In this document: positions 23,131 through 64,000 of the stretch, in pieces
Numbering within the stretch: the stretch's first letter is position 1
How the letters are laid out: the number at the start of each line of letters is the position of its first letter
Assembly (NCBI GenBank): GCA_963978545.1
Contig: OZ021724.1
Coordinates: 95,897,792-95,961,791, forward strand
Direction of reading: 5' to 3'
Length of the DNA: 64,000 nt
Origin: Linyphia triangularis
Lineage: Eukaryota; Arthropoda; Arachnida; Araneae; Linyphiidae
Position numbers and translations under genes: made by a program
The notes under the pieces: generated by a model
The model's input: the letters and a program-made list of their open reading frames with translations, nothing else
What the model was told of the DNA's origin: nothing
Database searches by the model: none

Positions 23131-23367
23131 TTTTATGGTATTGTTAAAAATATTATAGCCTAAAAGTATGCGAGTTGTTAATATTTTATTGTCGAGTTAT
23201 CCTTTACTGTAACGTCTAGGGCCGAAGTAGCGAGGTTTCATTGTACTGTTTGCCATATCCTCACATTTAGCAAATCTTAACAAAGTCAAGTTTTGTTACA
23301 GATTGTAAGCACAACCACATAATTACTTATGTATTTGTACTTCTAAGTAAGTTTTTTTTTATTTCAG

Positions 23368-23402
23368 GATAAGGTGTTAAACAGTTATTGAAACGTTTAG
23401 AA
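23368..23402 (+). other. 5' UTR segment of coding exon 1
   Basis: A polypyrimidine tract and CAG acceptor end at 23367. The 35 bases before the ATG contain an in-frame TAA at 23370-23372, which fixes the start codon at 23403. The ATG has G at -3 and G at +4, a good Kozak context. Confidence 0.75.
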
Positions 23403-54730
<31,328 letters not shown>

Positions 54731-55285
54731 GCACTGGACTTGTAATGTTGACTTGTGTGGGAAAGATTGTATGTCTCTACACGACTTGGCCCACTTCCCT
54801 CCTGTATCATCTTTTGTAGCATGAGTTAGTTTATTGTAATATAATCATTCCCAGAATACATTTTCTAACCAAAATGATGCATTATATTTTCATTAGTTGA
54901 TTCTCATTTACAGAAGTATCCTCTTACTTTACTGGATATTCGGATGGCGAAAATATTTTTACAGTTTTGCTAATTTATTTTTCATTATTTGTGTTTGCTC
55001 ATTCTTCATTCAAATGTATGCGTACTATATTAGTATCTATAAATATTTGTACATAAAAATATCAACAGAATTTTAACTGTTCATCTTAAACGTTTCGTAT
55101 GAGTTTGTTGTGCTCCTGACTTAGCTTAAAGCACAGAAGGCCTTCACACTTTATTTTATTTTGCTTGTTTTGTTGGGGTTTATCTTGTACTGATCCATGG
55201 AAAGATATAGTGCTTCGAAGTTGTAATTGAAATTGTTCGAGTTAAGTAATCTACTTTGTAATATTTAATAAATCTTGTAAATATT
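54731..55285 (+). terminator. 3' UTR and polyadenylation signal of the main gene
   Basis: After TGA at 54728-54730 the first clear AATAAA in good context is at 55267-55272, followed within 40 bp by GT- and T-rich sequence. This gives a 3' UTR of about 0.55 kb. Confidence 0.65.
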
Positions 55286-55726
55286 GCTATCTTTTTATGT
55301 TGCTCATTTTTTTTTTTTTTTACAGCATCCAATTAAAAATTAAAGCTGTTGGTTGTTTTTGAAATTTAAGATTATTAGAAATGCTAAAATTTCTTAAAAT
55401 AACTCTTAATTTTGAGAGAATTAGTCAACCAAATTGCAAGGTTTATATTTAAAAAAAAAAACAACCTATCTTATGGTTCTAAGAAAAAAAAAAGCTTTCT
55501 TTAAAAACATATTTAAGTTATTGCACCAATAGGACAACTAATATTTTAAACATAACCGAATTTTAATTTTCCTTTTAAATATCACACTACAGTAGCATCC
55601 AAATTTGCTTTATTTGACTGGGAATTGGTTATTCTAAAAATATAGGAATTTTTAAAAAATTGTAATAAATTAGAGCATTAAAAAACTATTATAAAGAATT
55701 TCCACTATACTAAACTCCACCCTTAA

Positions 55727-55924
55727 CATCACTTAGACGGTAGATCTTCACTGTGCACATAGGCAATTCATCCCTTTTAGCGGCATAAAGGCACGCTGGG
55801 AACCTCAGTCCATCATCCTTGTATAGAACTAAAGTCGGTAAGATTTGGCTAGCATTATGCCTTCACGCCAACAAAATGGATGAATTGCCTTTGTACACGG
55901 TGAAGAACTACCTTCTAAGTGATG
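55727..55924. mobile_element. TTAA-flanked palindromic MITE
   Basis: Arms of about 55 bp (CATCACTTAGACGGTAGATC on the left; reverse complement near CTACCTTCTAAGTGATG on the right, with GCAATTCATCC/GGATGAATTGC further in). TTAA is present at both edges (55723-55726, 55925-55928). 198 bp; consistent with piggyBac- or Kolobok-type insertion. Confidence 0.82.
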
Positions 55925-55929
55925 TTAAG

Positions 55930-57080
55930 TTAAGGTATAGAGCAAGAAATTTGAAATATTCCTTCTTATATAATTATTTTTAAGTAATTCGTAATATTCA
56001 AGTTTTATTTCTGTTAAAATATTTAAGAATCACTTATGATAAATGAATAATGTGTTTATAAAATTTAAAAATTAATTTATTTTTTTGTGGTTGTTAATTT
56101 TTTTTAAATTGCAAGGAATTTTCCAATTTTGAAAATACTAGGGAATTTTTAAAAAATTGTAAAAAAGTCTGAACTGATTTTTTTTTTCTGCATTCATAGT
56201 TAAAAATGGTAGGAGAAATTACATTTTCTTTCTATTTCCTATACTTAGAAAATTTATAGCCAAATTCGTCGTCTGTGTGTTAAATTTCCTGATATAAATT
56301 TTAATGGTTTACATTTACATCTTTGTAAAAGAATGGGTGACTGGAATTCAAAATGTTTTTTTTGTTTTTTTTTTGTCTTAAAAAACTTCAGTATTCGGGC
56401 GCAGATCATTTATCTAGGGACTGTCTTTAATTCAGTTCTCCCAAAATGTGCTCTTTTACATTTGTGTAGTTGGTCACCAATTTATCTACAAGTATTAAAA
56501 GACCAGGAGTCCAGGTCACATTCACCCTCGAATTCTTAAAATTGCACTTTAATTTTTCACTAATTCCTATAAAAAAAAAAATTAAAAACACCGAAAATTC
56601 TGATTTTTCTCAAAACCGGCGAAAAAACTCCGATATTCCTCCAAAGGAGAAATTTATTTTCTGAAATTTTAATTATTGATAAATTATTTAAAGTTGTAGC
56701 TAAACCAGGGATAACAGTTTTCCTCCTTTTGGGTTTTTTATGTAACATTTTCCTTCTCTGTCCCTGTTTTGAGAATCCACATTTTTCTGATCTGAACCAG
56801 TTTTTCTTGCAAAAAATATACTTTTCCTCTTGTCTAAACAAAAGATTTTCCCTTTTAGCTCTCATTTTTTCACAGATTACTTCACTAACTCCTAATATTT
56901 GAAATGTAATTACTATACAGTATGAGAAATTCATTGTATCTTTAAAATTATTGAATCAACCTTCCTGCATACTTTTTTTGTTGAAATTTTGTGTATTCTT
57001 TTCGCGAGCTTTTTTTGCGAATTTTTGGATTTCCTCCTTTTTGCTCTCTGATCACTCTCATCCCTGAGCTAAACTCGTGT
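55930..57080. other. Unannotated AT-rich stretch downstream of the main gene
   Basis: No supported gene; open frames at 56333-56664 (plus) and 56560-56934 (minus) have no domains. Confidence 0.5.
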
Positions 57081-57082
57081 TA

Positions 57083-58030
57083 ATCAGGCTTCATACGCCA
57101 AGCAAAATACCAGGGAAAACCTGGAATACTCCAGGGAAAATAATTCAGCCTTAAAATCTCAGGGGGAAAAGAAAAATCCCCCTTAAAACTTGGAAAAAGT
57201 AATTACTCTGGAAAACTAGGGGTGTGGAACATCGCACAAATGACCAATTTCGCGATAATTCTTATTTGGGTCTAAGAAAAAACTTCGCCAAAATGGAGTT
57301 TTTGGCGAAATACTTTTCGAAAACTCTTAAAATATCCTTTGTTATGAGTGAAACTGAGGAGAGAAGAAAAACAATCGTTGAAAGAGAACTCTGTGTTGAA
57401 GGCATTCGTTTTTCAACTTTTTACCGAAATTTCGGAGGTGGGGATGATTAGAACACCTTAAGAGGCATTACCAGTCATTTTGGTCAAAATCATTACAGCC
57501 GTTTTATAGAAATCATTGAAAAATATGATTTTTTCAATGGCATCTACCTTAGCGCGATTTTGACGAAAACCTTAATGGTAGGTCCTTGGGCCATCACCAA
57601 CCTGCTCGCCAAATTTGAACATCGTAGGTCAATTTGTTCGGGAGTTATGCTGACCACGTACACACAAACAGAAATTTTTTTGAGATCAGGATGCTCCAAA
57701 ACGTGGAGAAAAGCAAAAAAAAAAAAAAAAAAAATCGAATTTTTTTTTTGACCGAATCCTATACTTTCATTACCCTATGTATTTATTACATATGGGTAAT
57801 TGAAAGAAGAAAAAATCCTATTCTTCGGTGCTATTTGTTATAACCCTAACTCGAGGAACTGAAGTTACCGAATTATTTAATAACATAAACTTTCAGAAAG
57901 TTTGTTTTAAAGAGAAGACTTTTTTCGAATTATCTGAAGAATTTCTGTAATCAAGGTTTAACAATATTTACGTGGCTAAAAATAAGTTACTTCGTGATTG
58001 AGAGCACGACTCTTGAAAACTCAGGGCTGA
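57083..58030. repeat. Relic of the 46280 family, interrupted by a dispersed repeat
   Basis: Left piece CAGGCTTCATACGCC...AAAACCTGGAATACTCC and right piece (from about 57806: AAAAATCCTATTCTTCGG, then CTCGAGGAACTGAAGTTACC) follow 46280-46685. Between them, about 57213-57805, lies the dispersed repeat shared with 8450-8860. Confidence 0.6.
57213..57805 (+). repeat. Dispersed repeat, partner of 8450-8860
   Basis: Shares ordered words with the minus strand of 8450-8860 (see that entry). Ends in a hairpin ATTACCCTATGTA...TACATATGGGTAAT at about 57770-57802. Confidence 0.6.
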
Positions 58031-58230
58031 TGGGTATGAATAACCCACCCCTAAAAACACCTTTCTGCGTTAGAAAATTTTGGACTCTTGATTCTTCATT
58101 TTCATGACAAATGAAATATTTTTGCCAAGTTTCATTAACTGACTCGGATGGTTTTTAGTGCTGTTGGACCTGTACTAATAGCAAACATTTTCGTATATAA
58201 ATTACAATATCTGTGCAGTTGGTTTTAGAC

Positions 58231-58283
58231 GACTTGCAGTCGCATCTCAAACTATAATTATAGGTTGAGAGGCGACTGCAAGT
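58231..58283. repeat. 53-bp palindrome
   Basis: GACTTGCAGTCGC and TCTCAA face TTGAGAGGCGACTGCAAGT across TATAATTATA, itself a palindrome. It may be the collapsed end pair of a small element. Function unknown. Confidence 0.8.
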
Positions 58284-58359
58284 TTAGGTATATCTTATGG
58301 AGCATCCATTCTGAATGTTTTACAGATTGTAGAGAGATGTTAGTAGAACACACACCTGA

Positions 58360-58821
58360 ATCCACTGGTCTGCCGGGGTGAAAAAGGCCGAAACTATTAA
58401 AAAAACGACTTTGAATAAATTGAACTAAATCTAATTGCCGAATTTGTCTTAATTTGCCAAAAAATTAACATCTTTTTTTTTTTGTCTGGTAGCCCACTAC
58501 TCTATAATTTTCAAATGCGGAAGTTGCAGACGATTTGTCTTTTCTGGCACCAAGATCTTTCAGTTTTTAAAAGTCAGTCAAATTAGCAATAAATATTACT
58601 TTATCGATGACGTAATATTTTTCCACAACTTGGCTCACTTTTTTTCGCTAGAGAATAAATATCTGCATTCTTTCTCGTTGAAAATTAAGAAGCATCGGGT
58701 TGCCACATAAAAAATAATGCTCCTTCTTATTGGACAAGTTATGACATATTTAGCAACCGGACTCCTTAATTGTTGACTTTTGAATAGTTTCGGTCACTTT
58801 TGTCCCGGCAGACCAGTGGAT
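58360..58821. mobile_element. TIR element ATCCACTGGTCTGCCGGG
   Basis: 18-bp perfect TIRs (ATCCACTGGTCTGCCGGG / CCCGGCAGACCAGTGGAT) that continue imperfectly through GCCGAAACTATT / AATAGTTTCGGT. A 3-bp TGA flanks both sides (58357-58359, 58822-58824), which may be a short target duplication. 462 bp, non-coding. Confidence 0.78.
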
Positions 58822-58824
58822 TGA

Positions 58825-59822
58825 TGTGATCTACTAATTACTATGTTATTATAATTCTACTATGCTATTATAATCTTAATGCAAAGGAGGCAATAAGTCA
58901 GTCACACATTTTATTTTACATATACATAAAACGGATAGAAAACATCAGTTGCAAACTTTTTAAAAAGTTTAACATTTTGGAACTAGATTTAACCATTTTT
59001 TTTCTTCTTTTGGTTTGCGCGGCCACGTTGATTAACATGTTTAAACTACGGTATGAAACAAGAATAATCTATGAATTGTGCAAGTGAAACATGCATTTGT
59101 AAAATATATTTTGTTTGATGTCGGTGACTTTCTGAAGCAAGGCTTCAAAGAGCTTTACTAACCTTTTAAAGAGGAACACCAAAAATTTATAATACAGTTT
59201 ATAAAGTTATAAAACATATAACATGCAGAATGATTCATTCTGAATTCAAAGATATTTCTGGAAAAGGTCACTTCGAAATTGTTCCCAGAATATGAATTGT
59301 ACAAGGTTACACCTCCACCAGCTTCGGCATCAAAATCTCAGTGTAGAAAAAAGCTTAACATTGCATCCGTTAAACCATTTCATTTGCTATCGCTATAATC
59401 TTATGGTAACCGTGATAGTGTTGTAGTATCTTAGGTGTTTGGTAATCGTGATATCTTAAGGTATAATCGCGTCAACCTTAAAAATTTTTACTAATGCGCA
59501 CAGCGTCTTTTCCCCTTAAAAAAATCACAATTGCTTTATTGGATTTTCTATTCTGTGCTTGTTATATAAAAAGTACGACACTGCAAAGCATTTTTAACCA
59601 TTTGGTGATAGTGCTATGATTCTTCTCAAGTTTTTCAACTTTAAAGTGGGCTCGTTTTCATTTGCTTTACATTGCTGAACAAGTGAAGTTTTAAATTTTA
59701 TCTATGCTGTAATGAGATAAAGCAGCCAGTAAGCGAGCAAAAATCTCACACTACCCAATCAATCAATATATGCAGTAAGAAATGCTTGAAATGAGTATTG
59801 ATGTGAAATATTTTAAAGATGG
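58825..59822. other. Unannotated stretch
   Basis: AT-rich, no gene or delimited repeat. Confidence 0.5.
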
Positions 59823-59830
59823 TTGCTTAG

Positions 59831-60774
59831 TAGAGGTCGGTAATATCGATCAAAATAAATATCCATACTATATCGTTGCATAGAAGGAAAAAATATCGAT
59901 AAATCGATACATGATTTTTTTTTTTTTTTTTTTTTTGAACTACCGACTGTCTATTTTTGCCACTTATAAAGTGCTTAACACAGCCAAATACGTCTCGTAA
60001 TTTTGAGCATCTAGAAGAATACGAGATCGAAATCTTCTAGTGTAAACCCCTCTCTCCGACCCCACCACACTAACGAGAGGACATTGAGGCCATGACAGAT
60101 TTAGTGTTCACCAGCCCCCATTAGGTACACACCGATATTTGGCGGACGGAGGCCCGAACCCATAACCCTCCGGTTACGAGCTCGATACTCTACCGCAAGG
60201 TTATTGGTGCCCAATTTTGTCGGAAACGGAGTTTTTCTGGACAAATTTCTACTTTTCATGAATTCATGCCAAAATTGTTTTAATAAATAAATTATAAAAA
60301 TTGTTTTAGTAAATAAATTATATTATCAATCAGAATAAATAAAATACATTTGGATGTCAATGCATAAATTTACATTTATTTTTAAAGAAGAAATTGTGAA
60401 AAGTAGTTTAACGTATATTTTGCTAATAGAGATGTTTTTAATATTTAAAATTAGATGCAAATTCCAGGCACACGTTGGCAACAGAAACGACACTGTGTTA
60501 ATCACTACGAATAAATAATCTTAGCTTTCTTTACATTACATTTTCTTTTCTTTCTCTTAATCAAGTCCAAACTTTAGTTTTGAAGTTTTTGAAAAGGGAA
60601 TAAAGAAAATCAAAAAAATACATGGAACTACAAAACGATCATCAAAAAACTAAAAATGTTTGAAAATATCGATATATCGGTGACTTGTATCGATATTTTT
60701 ATCATCGATATATATATATATATATATTAAATATCGATAAAAATATCGTCGTATCGATACATCGCCGACCTCTA
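59831..60774. mobile_element. hAT-like element, TIR TAGAGGTCGG
   Basis: Left TAGAGGTCGGTAATATCGAT, right ATCGATACATCGCCGACCTCTA. Many ATCGATA words lie near both ends. Flanks TTGCTTAG (59823-59830) and TGGCTTAG (60775-60782) match at 7 of 8 bases. A tRNA-like SINE segment lies inside (about 59985-60215). Confidence 0.78.
59985..60215 (-). mobile_element. SINE-like segment with tRNA-like head
   Basis: On the minus strand from about 60215: TGCGGTAGAGTATCGAGCTC resembles an A box region and GGGTTCGGGCCTCC a B box, about 40 bp apart. No target duplication recognised, so borders are approximate. Confidence 0.45.
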
Positions 60775-60782
60775 TGGCTTAG

Positions 60783-63130
60783 TGTAAATATAGAAATAAT
60801 GTATTGTTTAACTGGAGCGTTTTGATGTAGGTCTTTCGAACCTATCAAAATACACTATAATTATTGAATTGAAGAGCATCCATTGGAAGTTAGTGACAGT
60901 ATTTGGTTATCGAGCTAATATTGAAATTTTTTGCCCTATAAATGGCATTTTTAAAAATACGGTTTAAATTACTTTTATTTAAATTTTTGTGAAGTTTAAT
61001 TAAAATTTTCATCAATACATGAAGGATGGATGATTCTTTCGTAAAAAGTAAACTTTGGAAAGTCGAATGTCTTGGTCGAAGTTGGATGTCTACAATGCCA
61101 TCCGGTAAGGGAATTGGAATGTAAACTTTGCACAGTGTCAGCAACTGGAACGATCCAGCTATTGTGCCAGCATTTCGCCTGGTTAGTTGACGCGTTTGAT
61201 AACCTGCAGCTGCCAACTACTGACATACCAAATGAGGTCCAGTGACTGGCGTGAAGTGTTTTGACAGTGCTAGCCGCTGTCATCTAATGACTAGGGACCT
61301 CAAATGGCAAGTCGATTCGTAACGTATATATATCAGCCTTAAGACAGTGCGTCGATTATGTGGAGTTCTTTTTAAAAAAGAAGCTAATATGAAACTCAAA
61401 GACTTTCTATTGAACTAGTAATCGTTCTGGAATTAAAATTCTCATGACTTCAACTTTGAATTCACGCCGCTGACGTTTAGAAAAAAATTCGAAACTCCTA
61501 ACGCATTCAATTTAGAACTCGCCTTCAAAACTAAAAAGGTCTTAAATATCATTTGGGAATTCTTATGAATAAAATATAACAAAATATTTAAAGAGAATAG
61601 CAACATCTTTTGGCACAGCTCCAGCAAAAATTGTCCAGGAAATTAGGAGGACGATAAAAAGCAGCTTATACCATCAAAATAACAAAAAGCAGCGCTAAAT
61701 ACTGTCGGCTCAATTATTTGCTTCGCTTTCGGTGTATTGATTTGCCGGCGAAAGTGTGATTACTGAAGAACCATTCGGTACTCTCAAAGGATTAAATTTT
61801 TTTTATTTTCCACGTGAAAAGTCGTGAAATCGGCTCCTATTACAGTAAGTGAAAGTACTTGTAAGGAAGAACTTGCACTCAAGTGAAATACATTTTGTTT
61901 TATTTAAGAGAAACTAATGATTTTCTGCATCATTTATTCTAATTTGGAAGTATCCTTCTAATTGTATATAACTGTGATTATGTTTTGAAAAGGAGTCTTT
62001 ATAAAAAAAATAAAAATTGTTTTAGGATATATTGGTTTTCGCACGTACACAAAACTTTATTTTCAGAGACTTAATCGTTTTCATGGAGTATTTTTTTTTT
62101 TTATTTATTTAATGTCCTTTTCATTTTAGGCAATTTTATTTGTAACGTTTCTTTTTTGCGTCAACAAAAATAAGTTTCTCTGACCATAAAACAATTAAGA
62201 ATAAAAACTACTAGAAATTCGAGGAAAAAATAAAATGACAATATTGAAATGTTTTTCTACAAGGTAATCCAAATTGAACAGTTGTTTAGATCTGTCTGTA
62301 ACATAAGATCTTTATAAAATTTTGTATATGTAAAACTGTTTCCAGGAGAAAAAGTATAAAATAAAAAGTTAAATGACATATAAATAATAAATTTATGAAA
62401 GAGTTCAATTTTATCAAAAATGATGTTTCGATGACAATATTTATTAGATTTATATTTAAAGTTGGGTCATTTTCTTATTTATCTAAAATTTCTTTCACAA
62501 CCGTTCAACTAATGGCAAATGCTGCACGGCGACATCACAGTTAACTGCTATGATTGCGGAAAATGAAATATGCATTGTGATTGGCTCATGGGATGTGAAA
62601 ATTTAATTTTTTTTAAAATGTGCATTCTGATTGACCATAAGTGTGTCAAAAATGTTACTTCCGATGAAACTCCACTCAAAATAACGCTTTGCATAAGGTC
62701 CATAAACACAATAACATTTATTAAAATAGGTTCTAGAATGCTTCAAACACCTGCTCAATTTTGACCACTATACCATGAATTCAGAATGCCTTTCTGCATG
62801 TTATTCTAATTTTATACTTTTCATAAGAAATCGTTTGGAGCTATTTTAAAGAAGACACGTTTATTTTCAATGTAAAAGTCACAGATATCGTACTTGTTCC
62901 CAATCTTTGGTCGCGACATCTAACTCCATACGAAAAGTCAGTATAAAATTATAAAAGTAACAAAACCACGGACGAACAAACATCACATTTAAATATGCTG
63001 TGCAAGTAATGTAAAAGTTAGTGAATTGGTACAGAACACTGTGTAGAAAACATGTCAGATATACAACATTTAGGTCAACTTGACTTGCCGAAAGAGCAAA
63101 TGAAGATAAACATTTGTATGGTTGAAGCTT
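60783..63130. other. Unannotated stretch
   Basis: 60890-61283 is less AT-rich and has two overlapping minus-strand frames of about 100 codons, neither with a domain I recognise. The remainder is AT-rich without structure. Confidence 0.45.
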
Positions 63131-63131
63131 A

Positions 63132-63430
63132 AGGGCCGCGTAGCCCAGTCGGAAGAGTATCATTCTCCAGAACAGAAGGTTGCGAGTTCAGGTCTGGGAC
63201 CTACTCAAGACAGCCGTGTTCGTTAATGGTGACTGGGGCACATTAAATCAGTCGTGGTCGCAAAGTCCTCCATGATCCTATACAAATCAATACCTCTGGG
63301 GTGGTGGGACAAAGCCAAGTCTTCTGCTGGAGTCTTCTGTTTGGTAATGCCTCTAAATTAAGAAGAACCACATACAGTTGGTAGTGCTGCAATCTACCGG
63401 GTAACTACCGAACGAGGTAGAAATGAACTC
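63132..63430 (+). mobile_element. SINE-like segment, tRNA-derived head
   Basis: GGGCCGCGTAGCCCAGTCGG has A-box character and GGTTGCGAGTTCAGGTC B-box character, about 35 bp apart; the body ends near CGAGGTAGAAATGAACTC. A third SINE type in the window, if real. No target duplication seen. Confidence 0.5.
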
Positions 63431-64000
63431 TTCGGTGGTTATAGGCAGACTTGCGTACTCCCTCTCACGAAAATTCTTCAATCAAACGCAAAATTTTTCT
63501 TACTGAATTGGCATATGCAACTGAAATAGAAATATGTAACTGAATAACAACAACTACCACAAATGTCCTCATTTGCTTTTTCTTTGCAAGGCTGTTTCCC
63601 AAGAACATTATAAGAATCCACATCACGCGTATACGAAGAAGTAATTTCAGCCACCAGATGGCTGAGTATGAAGAGGAAGACCTATTTTATCAACAAAAAA
63701 CATTTATAACATTTTTCTAACATATATACACTTATTTGGCACTCCTCCCGTTTTTGTAGCACTCGGGTATCATCACTTGTTATATAAAAGGAACAAAAAC
63801 CACGATATTTTTAAAACTTCGCCTTCTTAAATTTGAGGATAAATAAAAGGCGAAATGCTGCCACTTTGTCGACATCGTGATGGCAATAGTTATAAATTAA
63901 GAAGAATACTAAATGTTTCGGAACACAGTTAATATGTAATTTTTGTTATTTCTATACATGCTGTTAAAACGTTAACTTGATTTATTAATTTTATTTTAAA
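63431..64000. other. Unannotated right end of window
   Basis: Nothing supported. Confidence 0.5.

Larger units (their letters stand above)
20540..23133 (-). mobile_element. 5'-truncated LINE with RT and RNase H, 14-bp target duplication
   Basis: A minus-strand non-LTR retrotransposon fragment of 2594 bp. It contains the reverse-transcriptase fingers and palm, an RNase H domain and a C-terminal Cys/His knuckle, but lacks ORF1 and the endonuclease, the usual result of incomplete reverse transcription. It is framed by a perfect 14-bp duplication, TATGGTATTGTTAA (20526-20539, 23134-23147), so both ends are exact. There is no poly(A) tail at the 3' end. RT followed by RNase H fits the I/R1/Jockey-related clades. 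One frameshift near 22340 and one in-frame TAG at 22258-22260 make it inactive. It sits just upstream of the first coding exon of the chromodomain gene. Confidence 0.9.

Noticed and set aside
57224..57451. 75-codon plus-strand frame
   Set aside because: Lies within a dispersed repeat whose other copy at 8.5 kb does not share the frame.
60890..61283. Two overlapping minus-strand frames of about 100 codons
   Set aside because: Neither shows a domain and the two frames overlap, so I cannot decide that either is coding.

Overview
This is AT-rich, intron-rich animal DNA, crowded with transposons. Spliced genes with GT-AG introns, tRNA-derived SINEs, a LINE, hAT, Tc1-like and other DNA transposons all point to a metazoan. 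The repeat families and the style of the zinc-finger genes suggest an arthropod, possibly a spider or other chelicerate; that taxonomic guess is inference only.

Layout. 0-9 kb has no gene I can support: a degenerate ~200-bp tandem repeat at the left edge, an LTR-like segment (1383-2241), a 3.2-kb terminal-inverted-repeat element (3042-6287) carrying an internal duplication and a SINE, then AT-rich DNA. 9.1-15.2 kb is a small zinc-finger and transposon block on the minus strand: a ten-finger C2H2 gene whose first finger is damaged (9157-10017), a second SINE, a broken hAT transposase (about 12.25-13.87 kb), an hAT MITE with an 8-bp target duplication, and a decayed zinc-finger relic. 15.2-18.3 kb holds two related MITEs with TIRs starting GG.

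23.4-54.7 kb is the main gene, on the plus strand. I could join 19 coding exons with consistent phases and GT-AG borders into one 2073-codon reading frame. The protein has, in order: an atypical C2HC finger, a CXXC zinc finger lacking the KFGG motif, a canonical chromodomain with an intact aromatic cage, a Myc-type NLS, three AT-hooks in one large exon, eighteen more C2H2/C2HC fingers in clusters, and a 375-residue acidic, Gln-rich C-terminal tail. It looks like a nuclear chromatin reader and DNA-binding factor: methyl-lysine reading, AT-rich minor-groove binding and many fingers in one chain. I do not recognise a named orthologue, and this is the most interesting object in the window. A LINE with a 14-bp target duplication lies just upstream, possibly in a 5'-UTR intron. 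The large introns are full of nested DNA transposons, most of which can be delimited by exact target-site duplications.

54.7-64 kb holds the 3' UTR and polyadenylation signal, then more MITEs (a TTAA-flanked one, one with 18-bp TIRs, an hAT with TIR TAGAGGTCGG), SINE-like pieces, and no supported gene.
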